Shown here piece by piece: positions 16,906 through 24,994 of a stretch of DNA of 64,000 bases. Source of the DNA: UBA8524 sp964215915 (GTDB taxonomy: Bacteria; Bacteroidota; Bacteroidia; UBA8524); contig CAXPEB010000094.1 of the NCBI GenBank assembly GCA_964215915.1, forward strand, positions 1-64,000, written 5' to 3'. Position 1 is the first letter of the stretch. Each line of letters opens with the position of its first letter. A program made the translations under genes and the position numbers. Below the pieces are notes generated by a model. It did no database searches and had not been told where the DNA came from. It saw only the letters and a program-made list of their open reading frames with translations.

Positions 16906-17181
16906 GTTTAGTCATTTCCATCGGGTATGGATCAACTCTGTGGCAGAGTTACACTTCAACATTATTGAATACTTGTTCCTCAGAATGTTCTTTTTTCCTG
17001 AAGGCGGAGAAAGACCAATTCTCAATACCTGTTAGATTAACCATCACCCTGTTGACCGGGTTAATATCCCAGTTCCACAGTGGCTATTTATTTGCTCACC
17101 ACGCCGGGAGATGGGTACATATACCTTGCTCCCTCTATTTCAGAATAGCCAATTAATACCCTTTTTTGACTTGATCCTTCC
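16906..17181. other. Intergenic region, no gene seen
   Basis: About 280 nt between the terminator and the hydrolase start. It holds a small hairpin (AACTCTG/CAGAGTT, 16934-16940 with 16944-16950, 3-nt loop) without a T tract, and nothing resembling a gene or tRNA. Confidence 0.5.
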
Positions 17182-17193
17182 CATCTTTGCATT

Positions 17194-17949
17194 ATGCTTC
17201 ACGCACATGTTTCGGGAAACGGTCCTGCCCTGGTATTTCTACACGGTCACTGCGAAGACCACCGTATCTGGAAAGGACTCGTCCCCGTCTTTGATTCCTC
17301 CTACCAAGTAGTTTGCCCGGACCTGCCCGGTTTCGGAAAAAGCAATTCCGATAGCCGTTCCCTCGATGAATGGGCTCATGAACTTTTTCAACTCCTCGAT
17401 AAACTGGAGATAACCCGGTTCAGCCTGATCGGTCATTCTTTGGGAGCTTATGCGGGCCTGGCGATGCTCGAGACCCAACCTCAGCGCTTTCATAGTTTTA
17501 CCTTTCTTCATTCCACCTGCCTAGCCGATACGGAAGAGAAAAAGACAGGCAGGCTCCGACAAATCAAACTCCTTGAGCAGTACGGAACCGAGCCTTATGT
17601 CAGGCAGATTATCCCGGGACTTTTTCGTCCCGGTTATAGCGGCCCTTCTCTGGAAATGGCCTTGGACATTGCCAGGGAACAAACTCCCCAAGGGCTGATC
17701 AATGCGCTTATGGCTATGCATGACAGGCCCGACCGCTGTTCTCTGTTGAAAAGGACCTCTGTTCCGGTAGCAGTTATCTCAGGCGAACAGGATGGATTGC
17801 TTCCGCTGGAAAAGCAGGCATGGATGGCCGAACTGCCTTCCTCCGGTTATTTCCGGGTACTGGAACAAAGCGGCCATATGGGGCAATATGAGGAGCCAGA
17901 AGTCGTAACCCGCGCGCTAATGGAGTTCCTGAAAACGCTCAATCACTAA
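17194..17949 (+). CDS. Alpha/beta-fold hydrolase
   Basis: 251 residues, cytoplasmic (no signal peptide). The oxyanion HGHC is at 17-20, the nucleophile elbow GHSLGA contains Ser82, an Asp in the SGEQDGLLP strand near residue 195 and a His in QSGHMGQYE near 228 complete the triad. It is in the size class of small carboxylesterases and MhpC/BioH-like hydrolases, but the substrate is not deducible. A one-mismatch -7 box (CATCTTTG, 17182-17189) sits 4 nt upstream. The stop overlaps that of the convergent rluD in a CTAA tetranucleotide. Confidence 0.85.
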   Translation: MLHAHVSGNGPALVFLHGHCEDHRIWKGLVPVFDSSYQVVCPDLPGFGKSNSDSRSLDEWAHELFQLLDKLEITRFSLIGHSLGAYAGLAMLETQPQRFHSFTFLHSTCLADTEEKKTGRLRQIKLLEQYGTEPYVRQIIPGLFRPGYSGPSLEMALDIAREQTPQGLINALMAMHDRPDRCSLLKRTSVPVAVISGEQDGLLPLEKQAWMAELPSSGYFRVLEQSGHMGQYEEPEVVTRALMEFLKTLNH

Positions 17950-18998
17950 TCCGGCTGATCCAGATTCCAGGCACCGGAAACACGGCGCCATTTTTCCAGG
18001 GCTCCCTGGAAATCCTCCGGCAGAACAGAATCAAAAAACACCTTTTTGCCGGTTCGCGGATGAATAAAACCGAGTGATTTGGCATGCAGGGCTTGCCGGG
18101 GCAACTGTTCGAACAGGTTATGGATGAACTGCCGGAACTTGGGCAGATTCACCCCCTTGGGTAATTGATCCCCACCATAGATGCGGTCGTTGAAAATCGG
18201 GTGACCGATATAACGCATATGCGCTCTGATCTGATGCGTTCTTCCCGTTTCCAGCCTGCATTCCACCAGGGTCACGTAATGAAAGCGTTCCAGCACTTTC
18301 CAGTGGGTAATAGCCGGTTTTCCCTGCTCGGGGTCCTGGAAGACGGTCATCTGCAGCCGGTCTTTGGGGTTTCGGCCCAGGTTTCCTTCTATGGTTCCTT
18401 CGTCTTCTTCAAAATCGCCCCAGACCAGTGCCAGGTAGCTTCTTTCGATACTGTGGTCATAGAACTGTTTGGCCAGGCGGGTCATGGCCTCCTCATTTTT
18501 ACTGATGACAAGCAGCCCCGAGGTATCTTTATCGATACGGTGCACCAAACCCGGCCTCTGCTCCCCGTTACGGGAAACAGGTAGCTGATCAAAATGGTGA
18601 ACCAATGCATTGACCAGGGTGCCGGTGTAATTATTGAATCCGGGATGCACTACCATGCCTGCCGATTTATTTACAATCAATAAATCTTCGTCCTCAAATA
18701 CAATATCTATGGGGAGGTCTTCCGGGTATACGGTGGTATCACGCGGAGGATTAGGCAGCACAATGGAAATAACATCAAGCGGTTTGACCTTGTAGTTACT
18801 TTTCACCGGCTGGTCGTTAACCAGGATGCAGCCCGAGGAAGCAGCCGCCTGAATTTTGGTACGGCTGGCGTTCTCGATACGGTGCATCAGAAACTTATCG
18901 ATACGAAGCAGGCTTTGCCCCTTATCGACTACAATACGGTGATGTTCGTATAGATCCTGGTCTTCCGATTCGTTACGGATATCTTCTTCCTGCACCAT
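17946..18998 (-). CDS. rluD: RluD-type 23S rRNA pseudouridine synthase
   Basis: RluA/RluD family enzyme that isomerises uridines in large-subunit rRNA. From the ATG at 18998 it has 350 residues; a start at 19022 would add eight. It has an N-terminal S4 RNA-binding domain (LRIDKFLMHRIENASRTKIQ), the linker with IDIVFEDEDLLIVNKSAGMV, and the catalytic motif HRIDKDTSGLL with the essential Asp at about residue 156. RTHQIRAHMRYIGHPIFNDRIYG completes the fold. The start at 18998 follows a TTTCTTTG sequence, one mismatch from a -7 box. Its end overlaps the hydrolase gene. Confidence 0.95.
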   Translation of the reverse strand: MVQEEDIRNESEDQDLYEHHRIVVDKGQSLLRIDKFLMHRIENASRTKIQAAASSGCILVNDQPVKSNYKVKPLDVISIVLPNPPRDTTVYPEDLPIDIVFEDEDLLIVNKSAGMVVHPGFNNYTGTLVNALVHHFDQLPVSRNGEQRPGLVHRIDKDTSGLLVISKNEEAMTRLAKQFYDHSIERSYLALVWGDFEEDEGTIEGNLGRNPKDRLQMTVFQDPEQGKPAITHWKVLERFHYVTLVECRLETGRTHQIRAHMRYIGHPIFNDRIYGGDQLPKGVNLPKFRQFIHNLFEQLPRQALHAKSLGFIHPRTGKKVFFDSVLPEDFQGALEKWRRVSGAWNLDQPD

Positions 18999-19054
18999 GC
19001 AAAGAAACGAGGAAAGAAACAATTGAAAAAAAGAATGGACTGTCGGGGGAGAAA

Positions 19055-19087
19055 GAAAAAACCCCGAAGTGTGTGGGCACTTCAGGG
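19055..19087 (-). terminator. Orphan intrinsic terminator upstream of rluD
   Basis: On the minus strand a 10-bp stem with one G-U pair (19078-19087 with 19062-19071, loop of 6 nt) is followed by a run of T (19055-19061). It lies between the divergent genes rluD and 19170, with no gene upstream on the same strand, so it must end a short untranslated transcript or act as attenuator or insulator for rluD. Confidence 0.75.
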
Positions 19088-19107
19088 CTCTTCACGTTTT
19101 GATTTGG

Positions 19108-19138
19108 TTTGGTTTGACAGTATAGCTTGATATCTTTA
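19108..19138 (+). promoter_or_regulatory. -33/-7 promoter for the secreted Asp-box protein
   Basis: TTTG (19108-19111), a 19-nt spacer and TATCTTTA (19131-19138; last base deviates from TAnnTTTG). The ATG follows 31 nt later. Confidence 0.5.
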
Positions 19139-19169
19139 CAACACTAAGTTAACACTAATTATATTAGAA

Positions 19170-20417
19170 ATGCGTCTTCTTTTGTCGATTTTTTTACCTG
19201 TCTGCGCATTAATTTTTTCCATTCCTCTGAAAAGTCAGATTATCAGCGGGGAAGCCAAAAACCCGAATGAGATTAGTATCGCGGTTAACCATAGCGACGA
19301 ATCACAAATTGTGGTCGGGGCCAATATCGCATACCTCTTTATCAGTTCTGATTCAGGACAAAGCTGGAAGACCCGCACACAAAAAAGCCGTCTCGGGGTA
19401 TACGGGGACCCATCGGTATACTGCAATTCGAAGGGGGTATTCTTCCATGCCCACCTAAGTAAAACAAAAGGCAAGGGCTGGCCCGCCTGGTTTGATCGTA
19501 TGGTGGTTCAGCGGTCCCGGAAACGGGGACGTCGCTGGAATCGTGGAACCGGGGTGGGACTCAATGGTACCAGGATGCAAGACAAAGAATGGCTCTGCGG
19601 AGACGAGAATCCCAATTCGCCCTACTACGGAAACCTTTATATCAGCTGGACGGAATTCGATCAATACGAAAGCGAGGATACTTCCTGCCATTCCCGTATA
19701 CGATTTGCCGTCAGCAATGATGAGGCACGCACTTTTTCAGAACCGGTAAGCGTTTCCGACCTGGAAGGCGATTGTCGGGATGATGACGGCACCCTGGAAG
19801 GAGCAACAGGCACCACTGGGCCTTCGGGAGAAATTTACCTGGTTTGGGCAGGCCGCAACCGCCTGTGGTTCGATGTATCGAAAGACGGGGGAAGAAGCTT
19901 CGGGAAAGACAGGGAAATAGCCACCCTTCATGAAGGATGGACCCTGGATATCCCCGGGATCAACAGGAGCAACGGAATGCCTTTCCTGCAATGCGACCCG
20001 AAAAGCGGAAGAATTTATGTGGTTTATGGTGACCGGGAAGGAACGCTCGCTTCTGTCATCCTGCTTTATTCCGACGACCAGGGGAATAACTGGACACGCA
20101 TCGGGATTGGCCAGGGCGGAGGGCATGCTTTCCTGCCAAATCTAAGCTTCAACCCGAGAAGCGGTAAACTTGGCATTCTCTATTATCAGCTGAATGCGGA
20201 TACTTCATTAATTCAACCGGTAATGTGTATCCTCGACAAGAATATGAAAAGCAGCTACCACATGCTGGACGTTCCGTTCAGTCCACCCGGCAAAAAGATC
20301 TTTTTCGGGGATTACATCGATATCGATTATTTCGGAGAGGGCTTTATGGGGGCATGGATGAGTTATGAAGAAAGGAAAATGGTGGTGCGCATAGCTCGGG
20401 TCACGGGAACTTCCTGA
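19170..20417 (+). CDS. Secreted sialidase-fold (BNR/Asp-box) protein
   Basis: 415 residues with a signal peptide at about 1-23 (core ends FSIPLKSQ). It contains several Asp-box turns typical of sialidase-type propellers: SSDSGQSWKT near residue 63, SNDEARTFSE, SKDGGRSFGK and SDDQGNNWTR. No T9SS sorting domain is present at the C-terminus. Such folds bind or cut glycans, but I do not see the Arg triad of true sialidases in any recognisable arrangement, so enzymatic activity is not claimed. It is preceded by a promoter-like pair and followed 32 nt later by fabG, which has its own -7 box. Confidence 0.75.
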   Translation: MRLLLSIFLPVCALIFSIPLKSQIISGEAKNPNEISIAVNHSDESQIVVGANIAYLFISSDSGQSWKTRTQKSRLGVYGDPSVYCNSKGVFFHAHLSKTKGKGWPAWFDRMVVQRSRKRGRRWNRGTGVGLNGTRMQDKEWLCGDENPNSPYYGNLYISWTEFDQYESEDTSCHSRIRFAVSNDEARTFSEPVSVSDLEGDCRDDDGTLEGATGTTGPSGEIYLVWAGRNRLWFDVSKDGGRSFGKDREIATLHEGWTLDIPGINRSNGMPFLQCDPKSGRIYVVYGDREGTLASVILLYSDDQGNNWTRIGIGQGGGHAFLPNLSFNPRSGKLGILYYQLNADTSLIQPVMCILDKNMKSSYHMLDVPFSPPGKKIFFGDYIDIDYFGEGFMGAWMSYEERKMVVRIARVTGTS

Positions 20418-20436
20418 ACGCATTCACCGGAATTGA

Positions 20437-20444
20437 TATCTTTG
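20437..20444 (+). promoter_or_regulatory. -7 element (TATCTTTG) of fabG
   Basis: An exact TAnnTTTG match ending 5 nt before the fabG ATG, implying a nearly leaderless mRNA. Confidence 0.6.
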
Positions 20445-20449
20445 TCGCG

Positions 20450-21199
20450 ATGAAACTGCTTGAAAATAAAGTAGCGCTGATCACCGGTGCTACACGCGGT
20501 ATCGGCAAGGGCATTGCCGAACGCTTCGCTAGTGAAGGTGCGGATGTGGCCTTCTCCTTTGCCTCATCCGAAGAAAAAGCCAGAGCACTGGAAAAAGACC
20601 TGGAAAGCCGCTTCGGGATCAAAGCCCGCGGATATAAATCCAATGCCGCGGTGTTCAGCGAAAGTGACGAGCTGATCAATGCTGTCATCGCGGAATTCGG
20701 AAAAATCGATGTCCTCGTGAACAATGCCGGGATCACCCGGGATACGCTGTTGATGCGTATGACAGAAGACCAATGGGATGAAGTGATCAATACCAACCTG
20801 AAATCCGCCTTCAATCTGACCAAGGCTTCTCTCAGGCCTTTTCTGAAACAAAAGAGCGGTTCCATTATCAATATGACTTCCGTAGTGGGCGTGATGGGCA
20901 ATGCCGGACAAGCCAATTATGCGGCCTCCAAGGCGGGCATGATCGGGTTTACCAAATCGGTAGCTAAAGAACTGGGTTCCCGGAATATCCGATGCAATGC
21001 CGTGGCACCCGGGTTCATAGAAACCGAAATGACCGCCGAACTGGATGAAGATACCCTGAGAAGCTGGAGGGACGCTATTCCGCTAAAACGAGGCGGAACC
21101 CCGGAGGATGTTGCCAATCTGTGCGTATTCCTGGCTTCGGATATGAGTACCTACATTACCGGGCAAACCCTCCATGTTGATGGCGGAATGGTGATGTAG
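20450..21199 (+). CDS. fabG: 3-oxoacyl-[acyl-carrier-protein] reductase
   Basis: The NADPH-dependent keto-reduction step of fatty acid elongation, cytoplasmic, 249 residues. Classical SDR: ALITGATRGIGKGIAERF near residues 9-26, NNAGITRDTLLMRM, the Ser of the triad in INMTSVVGVMGN, Tyr-Lys in NYAASKAGM near 155-160, and the C-terminal GQTLHVDGGM that marks FabG. Its own -7 box lies 5 nt upstream. A terminator follows, embedded in the end of the convergent T9SS gene. Confidence 0.95.
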   Translation: MKLLENKVALITGATRGIGKGIAERFASEGADVAFSFASSEEKARALEKDLESRFGIKARGYKSNAAVFSESDELINAVIAEFGKIDVLVNNAGITRDTLLMRMTEDQWDEVINTNLKSAFNLTKASLRPFLKQKSGSIINMTSVVGVMGNAGQANYAASKAGMIGFTKSVAKELGSRNIRCNAVAPGFIETEMTAELDEDTLRSWRDAIPLKRGGTPEDVANLCVFLASDMSTYITGQTLHVDGGMVM

Positions 21200-21210
21200 T
21201 CCCTAAGAAA

Positions 21211-22734
21211 TTAATCTGTTTTCTGAAAGCGGGTGCTGTAAAGTAACCCGCTTTTTGTTTGGATACGGATGAAGTAGACGCCGGCTTGCAAATCTGCAAC
21301 AAGGAGTTTCTCTTCCTTCAGGGAACTGGTCAATACTTCCTTCCCGCGACTATCGAATACGCTCACCCATGCTATTTGCGACAAGTCCATTCCCGAAATC
21401 ATCAGTTCCTTCCCGGCAGGATTCGGATAAACCCCGATAGAATACCTTTCCGGCAATGGAGCTGCTCCGGAAAGCGTGTTTTTCCAATACGCATACACCT
21501 GATCGGCATCCTGTTGGAAAGCGCAAACATTTGCCTGTACATCGGCTTCTTTCCGGGTGAAAATAAAAGCCACATCCAGGGCCACTACATCGCCTGGGGC
21601 AAGGCTACCGGGCCCACTGCTGCCCAGCATATTTCTGCGCCCGGGAATAGTCCCCGAACTGCCATATTCTGTCCATCCAACATTTGAACAAGGGTCTCCC
21701 TGGAAATAGTAGGAGCTTTGCACTGACTGCGGGTCCTGTAATGTGGAGCCATCTTTCCAGCGGGCATTCAGGTATTGAAAATAATGTGCGGCTTCGGTCG
21801 GCCATCCGTAAGTATCTTCCCTGTCCCAGTTAAACCCGATAGTCCGGTTGAGATTATCCTGCAGAAAGCGGACACCGATCACTGCCGGTCGATCGGCATA
21901 GCCCCCGGAATCATATGGGTCTGCATTGTAGCAGAAGTAACTGTGTCGTATGGAATCGGTGCTGATAAAGTTGTCATCAGGTTTACCCAGCAAAAAATCG
22001 GTATAAACGCCCGCAAAAACAGAATCATAGGTCCGCTGACTCCGGTTCACGATCCGGTATTTCACAAAAACGACATCCGGCATATCCCGATCCGTATAAA
22101 CCATGGCATACACCTCCACTCCCATAGCATTTCCTCCGGATTGCTGATGGGTGCTTCGCTGGTCATTATAGATCATATAGGTTGCCTGATCCCCCTGAAT
22201 ATACGGGACTTCTCCTTCTGAGGGGTCGTAGATCCCATTGCTATTCAGGTCGACAAAGGGGGCGAGGATAGGGTTATAATCGCCGGGACGGGTATTGGAC
22301 CCCGGCCAGTTTGCGATGCTCCAGGGGGCTTGGTAACCGGTGTTGTTGTACAGTGTTTTGTGTTCCTCAATCATGGCCGAGTCCACGGTCCATACATAGT
22401 TCCAGTAGCTGGTGTCATCCGCTACCCCGCTACTTCGATCAATGGGCCCCGGTTGAAAATCACGGCCGCTGCTGTCATAACAGGCCGCTGACAGGTAAAG
22501 TATTCCGCCGTTCTTCCCTGCTATCCATAAACCGGAAGAAAGGATTCCCTGAATACCGGAATCGATGGGGGCCTCAAAGGAGGCGTTTCCCTGGTTCTGA
22601 AAGATCACTCCGGCGTTGGATACGGTATACCGAATGCCGGGGCCGTTTATCACCTGACTCGGTTGCTGAGCGCTTACTTCCGAAAGGAATCCTCCCAGAA
22701 GGCAGAAAAAGAAAATCCCTGTAGTGATTCTCAT
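21211..22734 (-). CDS. Secreted protein with T9SS type A sorting domain
   Basis: 507 residues from the ATG at 22734; the frame extends to 22767, but only the internal start gives a proper signal peptide (basic MRITT, hydrophobic core, cleavage near EVSAQ). The body has a stretch of Asp/Asn-rich loops (DLNSNGIYDPSEGEVPY) that look like calcium-binding turns, and no catalytic motif I recognise. The last ~75 residues are a T9SS sorting domain: GVYPNPAGKELMISG, VFDSRGKEV, AGVYFIRIQTKSGLLYSTRF. It is convergent with fabG, and the region coding its C-terminal domain contains fabG's terminator. Confidence 0.8.
   Translation of the reverse strand: MRITTGIFFFCLLGGFLSEVSAQQPSQVINGPGIRYTVSNAGVIFQNQGNASFEAPIDSGIQGILSSGLWIAGKNGGILYLSAACYDSSGRDFQPGPIDRSSGVADDTSYWNYVWTVDSAMIEEHKTLYNNTGYQAPWSIANWPGSNTRPGDYNPILAPFVDLNSNGIYDPSEGEVPYIQGDQATYMIYNDQRSTHQQSGGNAMGVEVYAMVYTDRDMPDVVFVKYRIVNRSQRTYDSVFAGVYTDFLLGKPDDNFISTDSIRHSYFCYNADPYDSGGYADRPAVIGVRFLQDNLNRTIGFNWDREDTYGWPTEAAHYFQYLNARWKDGSTLQDPQSVQSSYYFQGDPCSNVGWTEYGSSGTIPGRRNMLGSSGPGSLAPGDVVALDVAFIFTRKEADVQANVCAFQQDADQVYAYWKNTLSGAAPLPERYSIGVYPNPAGKELMISGMDLSQIAWVSVFDSRGKEVLTSSLKEEKLLVADLQAGVYFIRIQTKSGLLYSTRFQKTD
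21226..21256 (+). terminator. Intrinsic terminator of fabG, inside the convergent gene
   Basis: A 9-bp perfect stem AAAGCGGGT/ACCCGCTTT (21226-21234 with 21246-21254) with an 11-nt loop and a T-rich tail on the plus strand. It starts 27 nt after fabG and lies within the last codons of the opposite T9SS gene. Confidence 0.75.
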
Positions 22735-22784
22735 GGATGACCAAGATAAATCAATACAGGGATTCAAGCAATTCCTTTGGATGA

Positions 22785-24296
22785 TCAGAAACGGTAGCGC
22801 AGACCGGTGAAGAGGTTAAGCGTCTGGTAGCGTTGGCTGAATTCAGAACCTCCTTTGGTGAGCGAGCCGAGTCCGAGACGGAGTCCGGGTTCGAAGAGCA
22901 GGTCGAAGTGTGATTGCTCACCGCCCAGTTTCCAGGCTGCTCCCACGTTGAAGAGCAAGTCGGCACCTGCATAAGCCCTGAAGGGGTTTCCTGCCTGGCT
23001 GAGGTCAATGATCTCGTTGTTAACCGGTCCGAGGATCTGCCCCTGTTGCGTAAAGCTCAGGTTTACCATCATCCCTGCACTGGCATTCAAAGTCAGGCGT
23101 TTGTTGGTATAGGCATTCCAGGTAAGTACCAGCGGAACATCTACAAAGGTGTATCGGTTATTGGAAGTTACCGGAGTCACTCTGGACTTCGTAACCGTAT
23201 CATGTACCGTATAGGTGATGGTGCGGGGTCCGGTGATCGGGTCAACGATGACTCCGGTTACCTGACGGTCTTCCACACTTTGGTAGTATTCGGTTTTGTT
23301 GAACTTCAGCGTTTCGTTGATCCGGCTATAGGACAAACCGGTACGGAAGTAAAGGACGTCGCTGTGCTCAAACAGGCGGTATCCGGTACGAAGCTGGAGT
23401 GTAAAGGCACTTCCCGGTGTTTCAGCAGCCTTACGGGTGTTGAGGTAATCTGCTTGTCCTTTAACTGCGCGGTTTACGAAGTTATAAGAGCCCATGAGTT
23501 CGATCGACCAGCGGGAAGGAGTGATCGGGGGTTGTACCACCGTTTTCTGCTTATCCGTTTGCTGACCTTCGGTGTCCTGTTTTCCGTTTATTTCTGCCAC
23601 TACAGGAGGCTCGGGTTTTGGAAGCGGAGTAACCGGGCCGGCGTTGCGGCGTTGCGGAATGGTTCCGGGAACCATATTCCGGCGTTCTCTTTCTCCGTCG
23701 CCGTTACCATATGTTGGAATCTCGTATGGAGGTACCACCACGGTTTCTTCTTCCCGGGGCTTGTCCGGAGTACTTGCCCCGTCTTTGTTCCCCTCACCGG
23801 TTTTCGCAGCATTAGCCGGAGTGGTTGATTTTTTGGATTGAGCAGGATTAGTGTTGGCTGGAGCATGAGCAGACGGTGAGGTCTGTACATGCGAATTGAA
23901 GCCGGGAACCTGTGCCATGGCATGTTCGCTGGCATCTCCGGTTTTTTCCGGCAATGGCATCGTGGTATTCCCGTTGTTTTTCTCTGCTGGAGAAGTAGTA
24001 TTACCCTGCCCCTTTTCAACATAAGCGGTTTCCGGTGCAGTATTTACTTCGGAACCGTTTGTAAGGGTATTGGGTTTTTCATCCAGAAGCAGAACAAAGG
24101 CGGCAGAGCTCAGCAGTGCGAGCACGGCTGCTACCGACAGGTACCAACGGCTGTTCTGTTTAAAGTTGTTTACCAACTTATAAACAGGCGTACGTTTCTG
24201 ATCTATCCTCTCCCATACGTGCATGGGGGGCTCCATCGCTGCGTGCTCAAGCCCGTCGCGGAACAGATCATCAATGGGGTGCCTATTTTCGTTCAT
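22785..24296 (-). CDS. Anti-sigma-like membrane protein fused to an outer-membrane beta-barrel
   Basis: 503 residues from the ATG at 24296, which overlaps the end of the sigma factor gene by 14 nt (the longer frame to 24377 lies inside that gene). Layout: a short cytoplasmic segment with MEPPMHVWERIDQK, typical of Bacteroidota anti-sigma-like partners; one membrane helix at about residues 47-68 (WYLSVAAVLALLSSAAFVLLL); a long low-complexity linker rich in Pro, Thr, Asn and Lys (about 70-235); and a C-terminal ~240-residue beta-barrel-like domain with alternating strands, ending in an aromatic YRF typical of outer-membrane barrels. If the topology is right, it spans both membranes. The role is inferred as sensor or sigma factor partner, not demonstrated. 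Confidence 0.75.
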   Translation of the reverse strand: MNENRHPIDDLFRDGLEHAAMEPPMHVWERIDQKRTPVYKLVNNFKQNSRWYLSVAAVLALLSSAAFVLLLDEKPNTLTNGSEVNTAPETAYVEKGQGNTTSPAEKNNGNTTMPLPEKTGDASEHAMAQVPGFNSHVQTSPSAHAPANTNPAQSKKSTTPANAAKTGEGNKDGASTPDKPREEETVVVPPYEIPTYGNGDGERERRNMVPGTIPQRRNAGPVTPLPKPEPPVVAEINGKQDTEGQQTDKQKTVVQPPITPSRWSIELMGSYNFVNRAVKGQADYLNTRKAAETPGSAFTLQLRTGYRLFEHSDVLYFRTGLSYSRINETLKFNKTEYYQSVEDRQVTGVIVDPITGPRTITYTVHDTVTKSRVTPVTSNNRYTFVDVPLVLTWNAYTNKRLTLNASAGMMVNLSFTQQGQILGPVNNEIIDLSQAGNPFRAYAGADLLFNVGAAWKLGGEQSHFDLLFEPGLRLGLGSLTKGGSEFSQRYQTLNLFTGLRYRF

Positions 24297-24828
24297 AAGC
24301 GATCGTTTGCGAGTCGTTAACTTTCTTTTGTAACCATTTTCTGGCTTTGGCCAATTGAGAACGGGAAGTACCTTCATTCACACCCAGGGTTTCTGCGATT
24401 TCCGCATGACTGAACCCTTCTATGGCATAAAGGTTAAATACAATCCGGTAACCCTCTGGAAGCCCCTGTACCATTTTCATCAGCTCACCTTGTGAGATCT
24501 TTTCCAGTACAGTAGCATCTTCGGGCATGTCATAGTCTTCGGCAATACCGATCGTTTCATTTTTGAAACTGCTTTTTCGGTACATTTTTAAGGCCGTATT
24601 GACCATGATCCTGCGGATCCATCCTTCAAAAGAACCATTGCCACGGAATTTGGAGATGTTGTCAAACACTTTAATAAAGCCTTCCTGCAGTATGTCTTCC
24701 GCTTCCAGATCAGTTCGGGCATAACGATGACAAACCGCGAGCATCTTGCCCGCGTATGTCTTGTACAGGGCATATTGGCTCGCCCTGTCCTCTTGTATAC
24801 ACCCGTTGATCAATTCCTCTTCGCTCAT
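24283..24828 (-). CDS. ECF-type RNA polymerase sigma factor
   Basis: About 181 residues from the ATG at 24828; a start at 24888 would add 20 residues of unlikely composition. Region 2 shows the core-binding and -10 recognition helices (LYKTYAGKMLAVCHRYARTDLEAEDILQEGFIKVF and FEGWIRRIMVNTALKMYRK in separate blocks). Region 4 shows the HTH YRIVFNLYAIEGFSHAEIAE followed by LGVNEGTSRSQLAKARKWL. It is translationally overlapped with a single-pass protein bearing an anti-sigma-like N-terminus, so the pair likely forms a signalling unit. It is divergent from the VWA membrane protein at 24995. Confidence 0.93.
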   Translation of the reverse strand: MSEEELINGCIQEDRASQYALYKTYAGKMLAVCHRYARTDLEAEDILQEGFIKVFDNISKFRGNGSFEGWIRRIMVNTALKMYRKSSFKNETIGIAEDYDMPEDATVLEKISQGELMKMVQGLPEGYRIVFNLYAIEGFSHAEIAETLGVNEGTSRSQLAKARKWLQKKVNDSQTIAYERK

Positions 24829-24994
24829 ACCATTAGCAGGGGGCAGGACTGATTTGGCTCCAATTCCGTTACCCCAAAGAGCACTCAAGATACGATAATG
24901 TTGCCTGAAAAAGAAAAAAATGATCGGGCTACTGCCCCAAGCCTTTCATGCTGGTTTTCTGCATAAAAATTGCAACATTTGCTCGTCATCATCT

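Noticed and set aside
16934..16950. Hairpin AACTCTG/CAGAGTT as a terminator
   Set aside because: No T tract follows and a strong terminator lies just upstream.
22914..23828. Plus-strand open frame of ~300 codons opposite the barrel protein
   Set aside because: Antisense shadow of the linker and barrel codons; no family resemblance.
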